Shown one piece after another: positions 16,034-24,962 of a stretch of 35,006 bases of DNA; within the stretch, counting starts at the first letter, position 1, and the number at the start of each line of letters is the position of its first letter. Where the stretch lies: assembly GCA_021851785.1 (NCBI GenBank), contig JAJZBV010000003.1, positions 51,269 to 86,274 on the forward strand. The letters are read 5' to 3'. Origin of the DNA: Pseudomonadota bacterium. Lineage in GTDB: Bacteria > Pseudomonadota > Alphaproteobacteria > Acetobacterales > Acetobacteraceae. The position numbers were made by a program, and so were the translations under genes. The notes under the pieces are model-generated. The model was given only the letters and a program-made list of their open reading frames with translations. It searched no databases and was not told the DNA's origin.

Positions 16034-17631
16034 GGAAAACGCCGATGCGCCGCCGCGATTTTCTGGCCACTTCGCTTGCCGCCGCGACCTCGCTCGCCGC
16101 CCCCGCGATCGCGCGCGGGGCGGAGGCGCGCGTGTTGCGTTTCGTGCCGCAGGCCAATCTCCCCAATCTCGATCCCGTCTGGGGCACGCAATACGTGGTA
16201 CGCAATGCGAGCCTCCTCGTGTTCGACACGCTGTTCGGGATCGATGCGTCGCTGACGCCGCACCCGCAGATGTGCGAGGGATCCGAGACCTCGGACGACG
16301 GCCTGGTGTGGCGTTTCCGCTTGCGGCCCGGCCTCAAATTTCACGATGGCACGCAGGTATTGGCGCGCGACGCCGTCGCCAGCCTCGGGCGCTGGATGGC
16401 ACGCGACACCATGGGACAATTGATCCGTGCCCGGCTCGACGCGATGACCGCGAGCGATGATCGCGCCTTCGAGATCCGTCTCAAGGCGCCGTTTCCGAAA
16501 CTCCTCTTCGCGCTCGCCAAGGGCAATCCCAACCTTCCGGCGATCATGCCCGAGCGCATCGCGCAAACCGATCCCTTCAAGCAGATCAGCGACATCATCG
16601 GCTCCGGCCCGATGACGTTTCAAAAAGACGAGTGGGTGCCCGGCTCGCGCGCGGTCTTTGCGCGTTTCGATGGCTACGCGCCGCGAAACGAGCCGGGGAA
16701 TTGGATGGCCGGCGGCAAGCGCATCCATTTCGAGCGCATCGAATGGCAGATCATCCCCGACCCCGCGACCGCCGCGGCGGCGCTGCAAAGCGGCGAGGTC
16801 GATTGGTGGGAGACCCCGCTTCCCGATCTCGTCCCGCTTCTGCGCCAGAGCGAGGATGTGCGCGTCGATATCGCCGATCCGCTCGGCAATGTCGGCATTC
16901 TGCGCATGAACCATCTCTATCCGCCGTTCAATGACGTGCGGCTGCGTCGCGCCTTGCAGATGGTCGCGAACCAGCCCGATTACATGCGCGCGATCGTCGG
17001 CAACGATGATGCGCTGTGGAAGACGATGCCGAGCTTCATCACCCCGGGCACGCCGCTTTATACCGAGGCCGGCGGCGAGGCGCTGAGCGGGAAGCGGGAT
17101 TTTGCCGGAGCGAAGAAGCTTCTCGTCGAGGCGGGCTATGGCGGCGAAAAAGTGGTGATGCTGGTTGCGACCGATCTCATCATCACCAAGGGCCAGGGCG
17201 ATGTTTCGGCCGACGTGATGGCCAAGGCCGGGTTCAACGTCGATTATGTCGCGACCGACTGGGGCACGGTCGGCGCGCGGCGCGCGAAAAAGGATCCGCC
17301 GAGCCAGGGCGGGTGGAACATCTTCCACACCTGGCTCGCCGGGGTCGATTGCATCAATCCCGCGCCCAATATCGCGATCCACACCACCGGACCGAAAGCC
17401 TGGTTCGGCTGGCCGGATAATCCGGCGATCGAGGCGATGATCGGCGACTGGTACGCGGCCCCCGATCTCGCCTCCGAAAAACAGCAGATCGAGAAAATCA
17501 ACCGTGCTTCCATGGAGTTCGTCACCTTCATTCCGACCGGCTTCTTCTATGGCTATCAGGCCTGGCGGCGCGAGGTCGGCGGCATCGTCAAGGCGCCGTT
17601 CCCGGTGTTCTGGGATGTGAAAAAAGCCTGA
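16030..17631 (+). CDS. ABC transporter substrate-binding protein, peptide/nickel class (second, paralogous)
   Basis: 533 residues from ATG 16030, which overlaps the preceding stop; the ATG at 16045 (MRRRDFLATS) is an equally good start with AGGA upstream. The signal MRRRDFLATSLAAATS has a perfect twin-arginine core. The SBP_bac_5 body parallels the upstream gene segment by segment: QANLPNLDPVWGTQYVVRN, LRPGLKFHDGTQVLARD, IIGSGPMTF, LQSGEVDWWET, VATDWGTVGARRAKKD. The two genes are therefore a tandem duplication, diverged in loops likely to shape the pocket. They may offer two ligand specificities to one membrane complex. The stop overlaps the first permease start (TGATG). Confidence 0.93.
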   Translation: MRKTPMRRRDFLATSLAAATSLAAPAIARGAEARVLRFVPQANLPNLDPVWGTQYVVRNASLLVFDTLFGIDASLTPHPQMCEGSETSDDGLVWRFRLRPGLKFHDGTQVLARDAVASLGRWMARDTMGQLIRARLDAMTASDDRAFEIRLKAPFPKLLFALAKGNPNLPAIMPERIAQTDPFKQISDIIGSGPMTFQKDEWVPGSRAVFARFDGYAPRNEPGNWMAGGKRIHFERIEWQIIPDPATAAAALQSGEVDWWETPLPDLVPLLRQSEDVRVDIADPLGNVGILRMNHLYPPFNDVRLRRALQMVANQPDYMRAIVGNDDALWKTMPSFITPGTPLYTEAGGEALSGKRDFAGAKKLLVEAGYGGEKVVMLVATDLIITKGQGDVSADVMAKAGFNVDYVATDWGTVGARRAKKDPPSQGGWNIFHTWLAGVDCINPAPNIAIHTTGPKAWFGWPDNPAIEAMIGDWYAAPDLASEKQQIEKINRASMEFVTFIPTGFFYGYQAWRREVGGIVKAPFPVFWDVKKA

Positions 17632-18572
17632 TGGGGATTTATTTTCTTCGCCGGGTGCTGGCGACCATTCCGGTGATGGCGGTGGTGGCTTTGTTCGTGT
17701 TTTCGCTGCTTTATATCGCGCCCGGCGATCCCGCCGCGGTGATCGCGGGCGATCAGGCCTCGCCCGAGCAGATCGCGCATATCCGCGCCTCCCTCGGTCT
17801 CGATCGGCCGTTCATCGTGCGCTTTGGCGACTGGCTTTGGCATATCGTGCATGGTGATCTCGGCACCTCGATTTTCACCAATCTGCCGGTTTCGCACATG
17901 ATCGCGCAGCGCATCGAGCCGACATTGAGCCTCATGATCCTGACCCTCGTTGTGTCGCTGGTGATCGCGATCCCGATGGGGGTCGTCGCCGCCTGGAAGC
18001 AGGGGAAGTGGCAGGATCGTCTGATCATGGTGTTCGCGGTGCTCGGCTTCTCGACCCCGGTTTTTGTCATCGGCTATGTTCTCGCCTTCGTCTTCGCGCT
18101 CCAATTGCGATGGCTGCCGGTCCAAGGGTTCGTGCCGATCGAACAGGGTTTCTGGCCTTTTCTTCGCACCCTCATTCTGCCGGCCTTTACCCTTGGCGGC
18201 ATCTATATCGCGCTGATCGCGCGCATCACGCGCGCGAGCATGCTCGATGTGCTCTCGCAGGATTATGTGCGCACCGCGCGCGCCAAGGGGCTCGGCGAGC
18301 GCCCGGTCCTGTTCGTGCATGCGCTCAAGAACGCGGCGGTGCCGATCGTGACGGTGGTCGGGCTCGGTGTCGCGCTTCTGATCGGTGGCGCGGTCGTCAC
18401 CGAAAGCGTATTCGCCATTCCGGGTCTCGGCCGCCTGACCGTCGATGCCATTTTGCGCCGTGACTATCCGGTCATCCAGGGCGTCGTCCTATTGTTCAGT
18501 TTCGTCTACGTCCTGGTCAATCTTGCCATCGACCTTCTTTACACCGTGTTCGATCCGAGGATTCGCTATTGA
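17631..18572 (+). CDS. ABC transporter permease, DppB/OppB type
   Basis: 313 residues, the normal size. It begins MGIYFLRRVLATIPVM, a typical DppB N-terminus with the first membrane helix, followed by a periplasmic loop (LYIAPGDPAAVIAGDQASPE) and five further helices. The coupling loop that docks on the ATPase is DYVRTARAKGLGERPVLFVHALKNA, the EAA-type motif of binding-protein-dependent permeases. The C-terminus (VNLAIDLLYTVFDPRIRY) is also typical. Together with the next gene it forms the membrane channel. The start codon overlaps the stop of the binding protein by one base, and its own stop overlaps the next start. Confidence 0.95.
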   Translation: MGIYFLRRVLATIPVMAVVALFVFSLLYIAPGDPAAVIAGDQASPEQIAHIRASLGLDRPFIVRFGDWLWHIVHGDLGTSIFTNLPVSHMIAQRIEPTLSLMILTLVVSLVIAIPMGVVAAWKQGKWQDRLIMVFAVLGFSTPVFVIGYVLAFVFALQLRWLPVQGFVPIEQGFWPFLRTLILPAFTLGGIYIALIARITRASMLDVLSQDYVRTARAKGLGERPVLFVHALKNAAVPIVTVVGLGVALLIGGAVVTESVFAIPGLGRLTVDAILRRDYPVIQGVVLLFSFVYVLVNLAIDLLYTVFDPRIRY

Positions 18573-19465
18573 CAGCACCTGTTTTCATCGCCGCACCTCC
18601 GCTCCCCGAGATCGTGCCGCAACGTCCCCGGCGCGGGAAATTCGCCCGCTTCGTTCTCCAGCACCCGACCATCTTCGCCGGCCTCGTGCTGATCGGGGTG
18701 ATGCTGCTGATCGCGCTCTGCGCGCCTTTTCTCGGCACCGTCGATCCGACCGCGCTCGCGCCGGCATTGCGGCTTCGTCCGCCCTCCGCGGCCTATTGGT
18801 TTGGCACCGATATGCTGGGGCGGGATGTCTATTCCCGGGTGCTTTATGGCACGCGCGTTTCGCTCACCGTCGGCTTCGCGGTCGCGCTGCTCGCCGCTTG
18901 CGCGGGATTGGCGATCGGCCTGGTCGCCGGTTTCGTGCGCTGGTCGGATGCGATCATCATGCGCATCATGGATGGTCTGATGTCGATCCCATCCATTCTG
19001 CTCGCCATCGCGCTGATGGCGCTGACCCGTGGCTCGGTGCGCAATGTCGTGATCGCCATTACGATTTCGGAGATTCCGCGTGTCGCCCGCCTCATTCGCG
19101 GCGTCGTGCTTTCTTTGCGTGAGCAACCCTATATCGAAGCGGCGATCGCCTGTGGTGCGCGCACGCCGCGGCTGATCCTGCGCCATATCCTGCCCAACAC
19201 GCTCGCGCCGCTTTCGGTTCAGGCGACGTATATTTGCGCGTCCGCGATGATCACCGAGGCGATTCTTTCTTTCATCGGCGCCGGCACGCCGCCCACCGTG
19301 CCTTCCTGGGGCAATATCATGGCCGAAGGGCGAGCACTCTGGCAGATCAAGCCGTCGATCGTGTTTTTCCCCGCGATTTTCCTGCTGCTGACCGTGCTCG
19401 GCGTCAACCTGCTCGGCGATGGCCTCCGCGATGCGCTCGATCCGCGCCGCGCGCTGAGGCTCTAG
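18569..19465 (+). CDS. ABC transporter permease, DppC/OppC type (TTG start)
   Basis: 298 residues, starting at a TTG (18569-18571) that overlaps the upstream stop TGA. GAGG stands about eight bases before it and no ATG is available before the conserved region, so TTG is the probable start. A Pro-rich cytoplasmic N-terminus precedes the first helix (FAGLVLIGVMLLIALCAPFL). WFGTDMLGRDVYSRVLYGTRVSL is the DppC-family hallmark. The EAA-type coupling loop is PYIEAAIACGARTPRLILRHILPN. The C-terminus GLRDALDPR is standard. It pairs with the preceding permease. Confidence 0.94.
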   Translation: MTAPVFIAAPPLPEIVPQRPRRGKFARFVLQHPTIFAGLVLIGVMLLIALCAPFLGTVDPTALAPALRLRPPSAAYWFGTDMLGRDVYSRVLYGTRVSLTVGFAVALLAACAGLAIGLVAGFVRWSDAIIMRIMDGLMSIPSILLAIALMALTRGSVRNVVIAITISEIPRVARLIRGVVLSLREQPYIEAAIACGARTPRLILRHILPNTLAPLSVQATYICASAMITEAILSFIGAGTPPTVPSWGNIMAEGRALWQIKPSIVFFPAIFLLLTVLGVNLLGDGLRDALDPRRALRL

Positions 19466-19468
19466 GCG

Positions 19469-20442
19469 ATGGCCTTGCTCGAAGTCGAGTCGCTGCGGAC
19501 GCATTTCGCGACCCCGAACGGTGCCGCGCGCGCGGTGGATGGGGTTTCGTTCACCATCGATTCCGGTGAAACCGTGGCCCTGGTTGGTGAATCGGGGTGC
19601 GGAAAATCGGTGACCTCGATGTCGATTTTGCGGCTTCTGCCGTCACCCCCCGCCTATTTCGCCGGAAAAATCCGTTTCGACGGCCGTGATCTCCTGACTT
19701 TGCCGGAGCCGGAAATGCGTGCCCTCCGCGGCAATGACGTGAGCATGATCTTTCAGGAGCCGATGACCTCGCTCAACCCGGTTCTGACGATTGGCTGGCA
19801 GATTGGCGAGAGCTTGCGTTTGCATCAGGGGCTTTCGAGACGCGAGGCCAGGCTGCGGGCGATCGAGATGCTGACGCTGGTTGGCATCAGCGATCCGGAG
19901 CGCCGGGTTTCCGAATATCCGCATCAGATCTCGGGCGGCATGCGCCAGCGGGTGATGATCGCGATGGCCCTGGCCTGCAACCCGAAGCTGCTGATTGCCG
20001 ATGAACCGACGACCGCGCTCGACGTCACCATTCAGGCGCAGATTCTCGATCTGATGCGCGAGTTGCAGCGGCGTGTGGGGGCGGCGATTTTATTGATCAC
20101 GCATGATCTCGGGGTGGTCGCCGAGATGGCCGAGCGGGTCATCGTGATGTATGCCGGGCGCAAGGTGGAAGAAGCGCCGCTCGCGCGCCTGTTTGCGCTG
20201 CCGGCGCATCCCTACACGCGCGGCCTGCTTGGCGCGGTGCCGCGTCTCGGCGCCGGCGGCCGCGCGCGTCTTGCCGAAATCCCTGGCCAGGTGCCCAGCC
20301 TTTTGCAATCGATCGAGGGGTGCGCGTTTGCCTCCCGCTGTCCCCTTGTCGGTGATCCCTGTCGCGTGATCACCCCGATGGTGCGGGAAATCGCGCCCGG
20401 TCATTTCGCCGCCTGCCATTACGCGCCAGCGGAGACCGTCGC

Positions 20443-20446
<4 letters not shown>
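19469..20446 (+). CDS. ABC transporter ATP-binding protein, DppD/OppD type
   Basis: 325 residues. Walker A is GESGCGKS (G40-S47), the Q-loop is [17 protein letters not shown], the signature is [19 protein letters not shown] and Walker B is [14 protein letters not shown], with the switch His in [11 protein letters not shown]. The C-terminal oligopeptide/dipeptide extension contains [16 protein letters not shown]. This is one of two non-identical ATPases that power import through the upstream permeases. It starts three bases after the permease stop, and its stop overlaps the start of the next gene by four bases, indicating translational coupling. Confidence 0.95.
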
Positions 20447-21429
<983 letters not shown>

Positions 21430-21492
21430 CGCGTGGTGCCAGCCCGGACTTTGGCCGCCCTTCCGCGCCATGCCGGACGTGAAAGGGAAAGA

Positions 21493-21591
21493 TCATGGCC
21501 ACCGTTCATAGATTTTGCGGAAATCCAGGTGGGTGTGGAACCAATATTCGAACCCCATCACGTTCTTCTGCATCGCGTAATCCGCGGCAGG
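21493..21591 (-). pseudogene. C-terminal remnant of an unidentified protein
   Basis: On the minus strand a 32-codon stretch ends at TGA (21493-21495) and is closed upstream by an in-frame TGA (21592-21594). It reads PAADYAMQKNVMGFEYW then FHTHLDFRKIYERWP. Its aromatic and charged composition looks like real protein, unlike the Ala/Arg/Pro-rich false frames typical of this GC-rich DNA, and there is no start. I do not recognise the family. The rest of 21430-21648 holds nothing I can identify apart from the ribosome site of the P-type ATPase. The fragment suggests that the ATPase/DedA segment replaced or cut a gene here. Confidence 0.4.
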
Positions 21592-21648
21592 TCACTCATT
21601 GCGAGCCTTTCGATTCCGGGAGATGACGAAAACAGGCGGAGAAATCGA

Positions 21649-24216
21649 ATGTCTCAAACCGCGCGAACTCAACCCGCGATGCCCGGCGCCGCTCCATGCG
21701 AAACGGCGTTGCGCTCGGGATTGACTGAGGCGGAAGCCGCGGAACGGCTACGACGGGAAGGTCCCAACGTGCTGCCGCACGCGAACACGCGCCGATTTCC
21801 GGCCATCGTGCGGGACGTATTGTCCGAGCCGATGTTCGCACTGCTGCTCGGAGCCGGGGTGATCTATCTCATTCTGGGAGATCGGCTGGAAGCGCTGTTG
21901 CTTCTGGTATTCGCCTCTCTGTCCGTGGCAATAGCCGTTATCCAGGAAGCGCGCAGCGAGCGGATCCTGGAGGCTCTGCGCGACCTGACAAGCCCGCGTG
22001 CTTTGGTCGTTCGCGACGGCCTACAGGTGCGGATCGCCGGTCGCGACGTTGTGCGCGGCGACATCGTTCATCTGGTGGAAGGAGATCGCGTTCCGGCGGA
22101 CGCGGTGCTGCTCGAGGCGTCCGAGCTTCAAGCCGACGAATCACTGCTCACCGGCGAGTCGGTTCCGGTGCGCAAGCGCCACCTGACTGTCGGTTCCGCT
22201 GCGGATATGAGACCTGGTGGCGACGATTCCCCCTGTGTCTGGTCGGGCACCCTGGTGGTTCGCGGTCAGGGCATCGCCGAAGTTCGCGCGACCGGCTCTC
22301 GCAGCGAAATCGGGCGCATCGGTGAGGCGCTCCAGACCATCGAGCCCGCTCCGGCCAATCTGACCCGTCAGACCGCGCGTATCGTGCGGATCGCGGCGGT
22401 CGGCGGGTTGATCTGCTGTCTCGCGGTGGTCTTGCTGTTCGGTCTGTTTCGCGGCTCCTGGCTCAACGCCGTGTTGGCCGGGATCGCCCTCGGCATGTCG
22501 ATGCTGCCCGAGGAATTTCCCCTCGTGCTGACGGTATTCATGGTCATGGGCGCATGGCGGATGTCGCAGGCACGTGTGCTGACCCGCCGAGCCTCCGCGA
22601 TCGAGGCTCTCGGCGAAGCGACGGCGCTATGCACCGACAAGACCGGGACGCTCACCGAGAACCGCATGGTGGTCGCGGCGCTCCACACTGAGGACGAGAC
22701 ATTGGCCGTGAGCGCGGGAACCGCGATCCCCCCGCGATTCCTGCCGCTGGTGACGACCGCCGCCCTGGCCAGCGCGCTGGTCGCGTACGATCCCATGGAT
22801 CGGGCATTGCGCGCGCTCGCCCGTTCGTTGAACGAAACCGCGCTTGGCCTTGCCCCCGAACGCATCTACGGACTGCGGCCCGATCTGCTCGCCGTGACCC
22901 AGGCGTGGCCGCGATCTGGCACGAACGAGGCGACGATCGCCACCAAGGGTGCGCCGGAGGCGATCGCCCGGCTTTGCCGCCTGGATCCGACGGACAGCGA
23001 TCGAATTATACGCGCCGCGGACCGGCTCGGCGAGGCCGGGATGCGCGTCCTCGCCGTCGCGGAAGCCAATTGGAGCGGAACCTTACCCGACGACCCATCG
23101 GCGTTCCCCTTTCGACTGCTTGGCCTCGTGGGCTTCGCCGATCCTCTGCGCGCGGCGGTCCCTACCGCCATCGCCGAATGTCGCATGGCCGGTATCCACG
23201 TCGCGATGATCACCGGCGACTACCCGGTCACGGCCCGTGCCATCGCCCGCCAGGCGGGGCTCGACACGGGGGCGATCCTGGATGGCGCGGCGATCGCGCG
23301 GATGGACGACGCCCGGTTGGCGGAGGCCGTTCGGACGGTCGACGTGTTCGCGCGCATCGCGGCCGCGCAGAAACTGCGCATCGTCCGTGCGTTGCAGGCG
23401 AATGGGCATCTGGTGGCGATGACGGGGGACGGAGTCAACGACGCGCCGTCACTGAAAGCGGCGGACATCGGCATTGCGATGGGCGGACGAGGCACCGATG
23501 TCGCGCGCGAGGCGGCCTCGCTGGTTCTGCTCGACGACGATTTCGGGTCGATCGTTCGCACGATTCGATTGGGGCGGCGCATCTACGACAATCTGCGCAA
23601 GGCGATGGCGTATATCGTCGCGATCCACGTCCCGATCGCGGGTCTCGCGCTGCTTCCGCTATTGACGGGTATGCCGCTGATTTTCGGTCCGATCCATATC
23701 GCGTTCCTGGAAATGATCATCGATCCGGTTTGCTCCTTGGTGTTCGAGGCCGAAACCGAGGAAGCCGACATCATGCGGCGACCGCCGCGCGCGGCCGACA
23801 GCCCATTGTTCTCGCGCGCTCTCGTTGCGTGGAGTCTGGTGCAAGGCACGATCGCCTTCGCCGCCCTCGCCGCGCTCTATACGATCGCCCTGCGCGAGGG
23901 GTTGCCGGAGGACGATGTCCGGGCACTCACGTTCGTTTCGTTGGTATTGGTCAACCTCGGCCTTGTCCTGGTAAACCGCAATTTCGGCACTTCGGCGCGC
24001 GATCTGCTCGGACGCCGCAACGCCGCTCTCGCATGGATCTTATCGATCGCCGTTTCGATCCTGGCGGCGGTGCTCGCCATCCCGTTGACCCGGAACTTGT
24101 TTCGGTTCGGTGTTTTGCACATCGACGACCTGGCCCTGGTCGCGGCCGTGGTCCTCGGCGTCATGGCCGTGCTGGAGCTGCTCAAACGCATCTGGCGCGC
24201 GCGGCTCGTCGCCTGA
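21649..24216 (+). CDS. P-type cation-transporting ATPase (P2-like, PEEFP variant)
   Basis: 855 residues from ATG 21649, with GGAG seven bases upstream; the longer frame to 21433 has no matching conserved sequence. An N-terminal cation-ATPase domain (GLTEAEAAERLRREGPNVLP) precedes helices 1-2. The actuator has LTGESVPV (T168-S171). Helix 4 carries MLPEEFPLVL (P287-P291), where Ca2+ and Na+/K+ pumps usually have PEG[LI]P. The phosphorylation site is CTDKTGTLTEN, with D330. Further motifs are KGAPEAI, MITGDYPVTA and TGDGVNDAPSLKAADIGIAMG. Helix 6 reads FLEMIIDPVCSLVFEAE in place of the usual NLVTDG form. The N-domain is short. The transported ion is not predictable. By eye its codon choice is less extreme than its neighbours', consistent with transfer. 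Confidence 0.93.
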   Translation: MSQTARTQPAMPGAAPCETALRSGLTEAEAAERLRREGPNVLPHANTRRFPAIVRDVLSEPMFALLLGAGVIYLILGDRLEALLLLVFASLSVAIAVIQEARSERILEALRDLTSPRALVVRDGLQVRIAGRDVVRGDIVHLVEGDRVPADAVLLEASELQADESLLTGESVPVRKRHLTVGSAADMRPGGDDSPCVWSGTLVVRGQGIAEVRATGSRSEIGRIGEALQTIEPAPANLTRQTARIVRIAAVGGLICCLAVVLLFGLFRGSWLNAVLAGIALGMSMLPEEFPLVLTVFMVMGAWRMSQARVLTRRASAIEALGEATALCTDKTGTLTENRMVVAALHTEDETLAVSAGTAIPPRFLPLVTTAALASALVAYDPMDRALRALARSLNETALGLAPERIYGLRPDLLAVTQAWPRSGTNEATIATKGAPEAIARLCRLDPTDSDRIIRAADRLGEAGMRVLAVAEANWSGTLPDDPSAFPFRLLGLVGFADPLRAAVPTAIAECRMAGIHVAMITGDYPVTARAIARQAGLDTGAILDGAAIARMDDARLAEAVRTVDVFARIAAAQKLRIVRALQANGHLVAMTGDGVNDAPSLKAADIGIAMGGRGTDVAREAASLVLLDDDFGSIVRTIRLGRRIYDNLRKAMAYIVAIHVPIAGLALLPLLTGMPLIFGPIHIAFLEMIIDPVCSLVFEAETEEADIMRRPPRAADSPLFSRALVAWSLVQGTIAFAALAALYTIALREGLPEDDVRALTFVSLVLVNLGLVLVNRNFGTSARDLLGRRNAALAWILSIAVSILAAVLAIPLTRNLFRFGVLHIDDLALVAAVVLGVMAVLELLKRIWRARLVA

Positions 24217-24232
24217 CGCCAGGTTTGTCGCC

Positions 24233-24748
24233 ATGCAATCCTCGGCCGACGCCCTGATGGAAGCCGTGCGAGCGCACGAAACGCTGATCCTACTGGTCGT
24301 CTTCGCCCTGGCATTCGGCGAGTCGCTCGCTGTCGTGTCCGTATTTCTGCCAGCCACCGCGCTGCTGGCCGGTGGCGCGGGTATCACCAGCGCCGCCGGG
24401 ATGAATTTCTGGATGCTCTGGCTCGCAGCCACGGCGGGCGCGGCGGCCGGAGACTGGGTCTCGTACGTGCTTGGGTTCAGGTTCGGCCCGGCGGTCGCGA
24501 GCGCGTGGCCTTTGTCGCGACGTCCCGAGCTGCTTATCCGCGGACGGGCCTTTTTCGAACGATGGGGCATCGCGAGCGTTTTTTTGGGCCGGTTCTTTGG
24601 GCCATTGCGCTGCATTGTTCCGCTGATCGCGGGAATATGCGCGATGCCGTTCATTCCGTTTCAGATATCAAATATCCTGTCCGCCGCGCTATGGGCCGCG
24701 GGAGTGCTTGCACCGGGACATCTCGCCGTAATGTGGTTCGTGTCGTGA
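24233..24748 (+). CDS. DedA-family membrane protein (short form)
   Basis: 171 residues from ATG 24233, with AGGT upstream; the longer frame to 24110 overlaps the ATPase gene. The DedA fold is clear: FGESLAVVSVFLPATALLAG with E30, AAGDWVSYVLGFRFGP with D74, and VFLGRFFGPLRCIVPLIAG with R120 and R126. These match in order and spacing the acidic and arginine residues essential in E. coli YqjA-type proteins. The family takes part in lipid-carrier (undecaprenyl phosphate) or phospholipid translocation and proton-dependent envelope homeostasis. It is shorter than the ~200-220 residues usual for the family, with a brief C-terminal end. It follows the P-type ATPase by 16 bases, so the pair is probably co-transcribed. 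Confidence 0.9.
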   Translation: MQSSADALMEAVRAHETLILLVVFALAFGESLAVVSVFLPATALLAGGAGITSAAGMNFWMLWLAATAGAAAGDWVSYVLGFRFGPAVASAWPLSRRPELLIRGRAFFERWGIASVFLGRFFGPLRCIVPLIAGICAMPFIPFQISNILSAALWAAGVLAPGHLAVMWFVS

Positions 24749-24962
24749 CAAATCGAACATGACGCAACGGGCGCTATGCGGGTTTTGGATTACGTTCCCA
24801 TCCGTGCGCGCGGCTTCGCCGCCGCTCCTTCATCGAATCGGGAAGCGTAGTGGACAAATTGAGTGGATAACGCTCACTGTTTGACGAGGTGGTGAGATCA
24901 AACACAGGGCGGTGTCCATCGCGGGCTTGCCGTTTGCGCCGCATCCTGGCGAAATCCCTGCG
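24749..24962. other. Gap between dedA-like gene and recQ
   Basis: 214 bases with lower GC than the flanks and no convincing gene. A small GCGGC-TTC-GCCGC hairpin lies near 24811-24823, and a weak dyad AGTG-N9-CACT at 24862-24878 contains GGATAAC. A minus-strand frame ending at 24774 runs through it without recognisable domains. This is probably the right-hand junction of the ATPase/DedA insertion plus the recQ promoter region. Confidence 0.4.

Noticed and set aside
24861-24880. Sequence resembling a lac operator (GAGTGGATAACGCTCACT) upstream of recQ
   Set aside because: Only four bases on each side are truly symmetric, and no LacI-type gene is nearby; the likeness is probably chance.
24774-24880. 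Minus-strand frame ending ...PDSMKERRRSRAHGWERNP as a possible gene remnant
   Set aside because: It has no recognisable family, and the frame simply continues into the antisense of recQ, so there is no clear evidence that it was ever coding.
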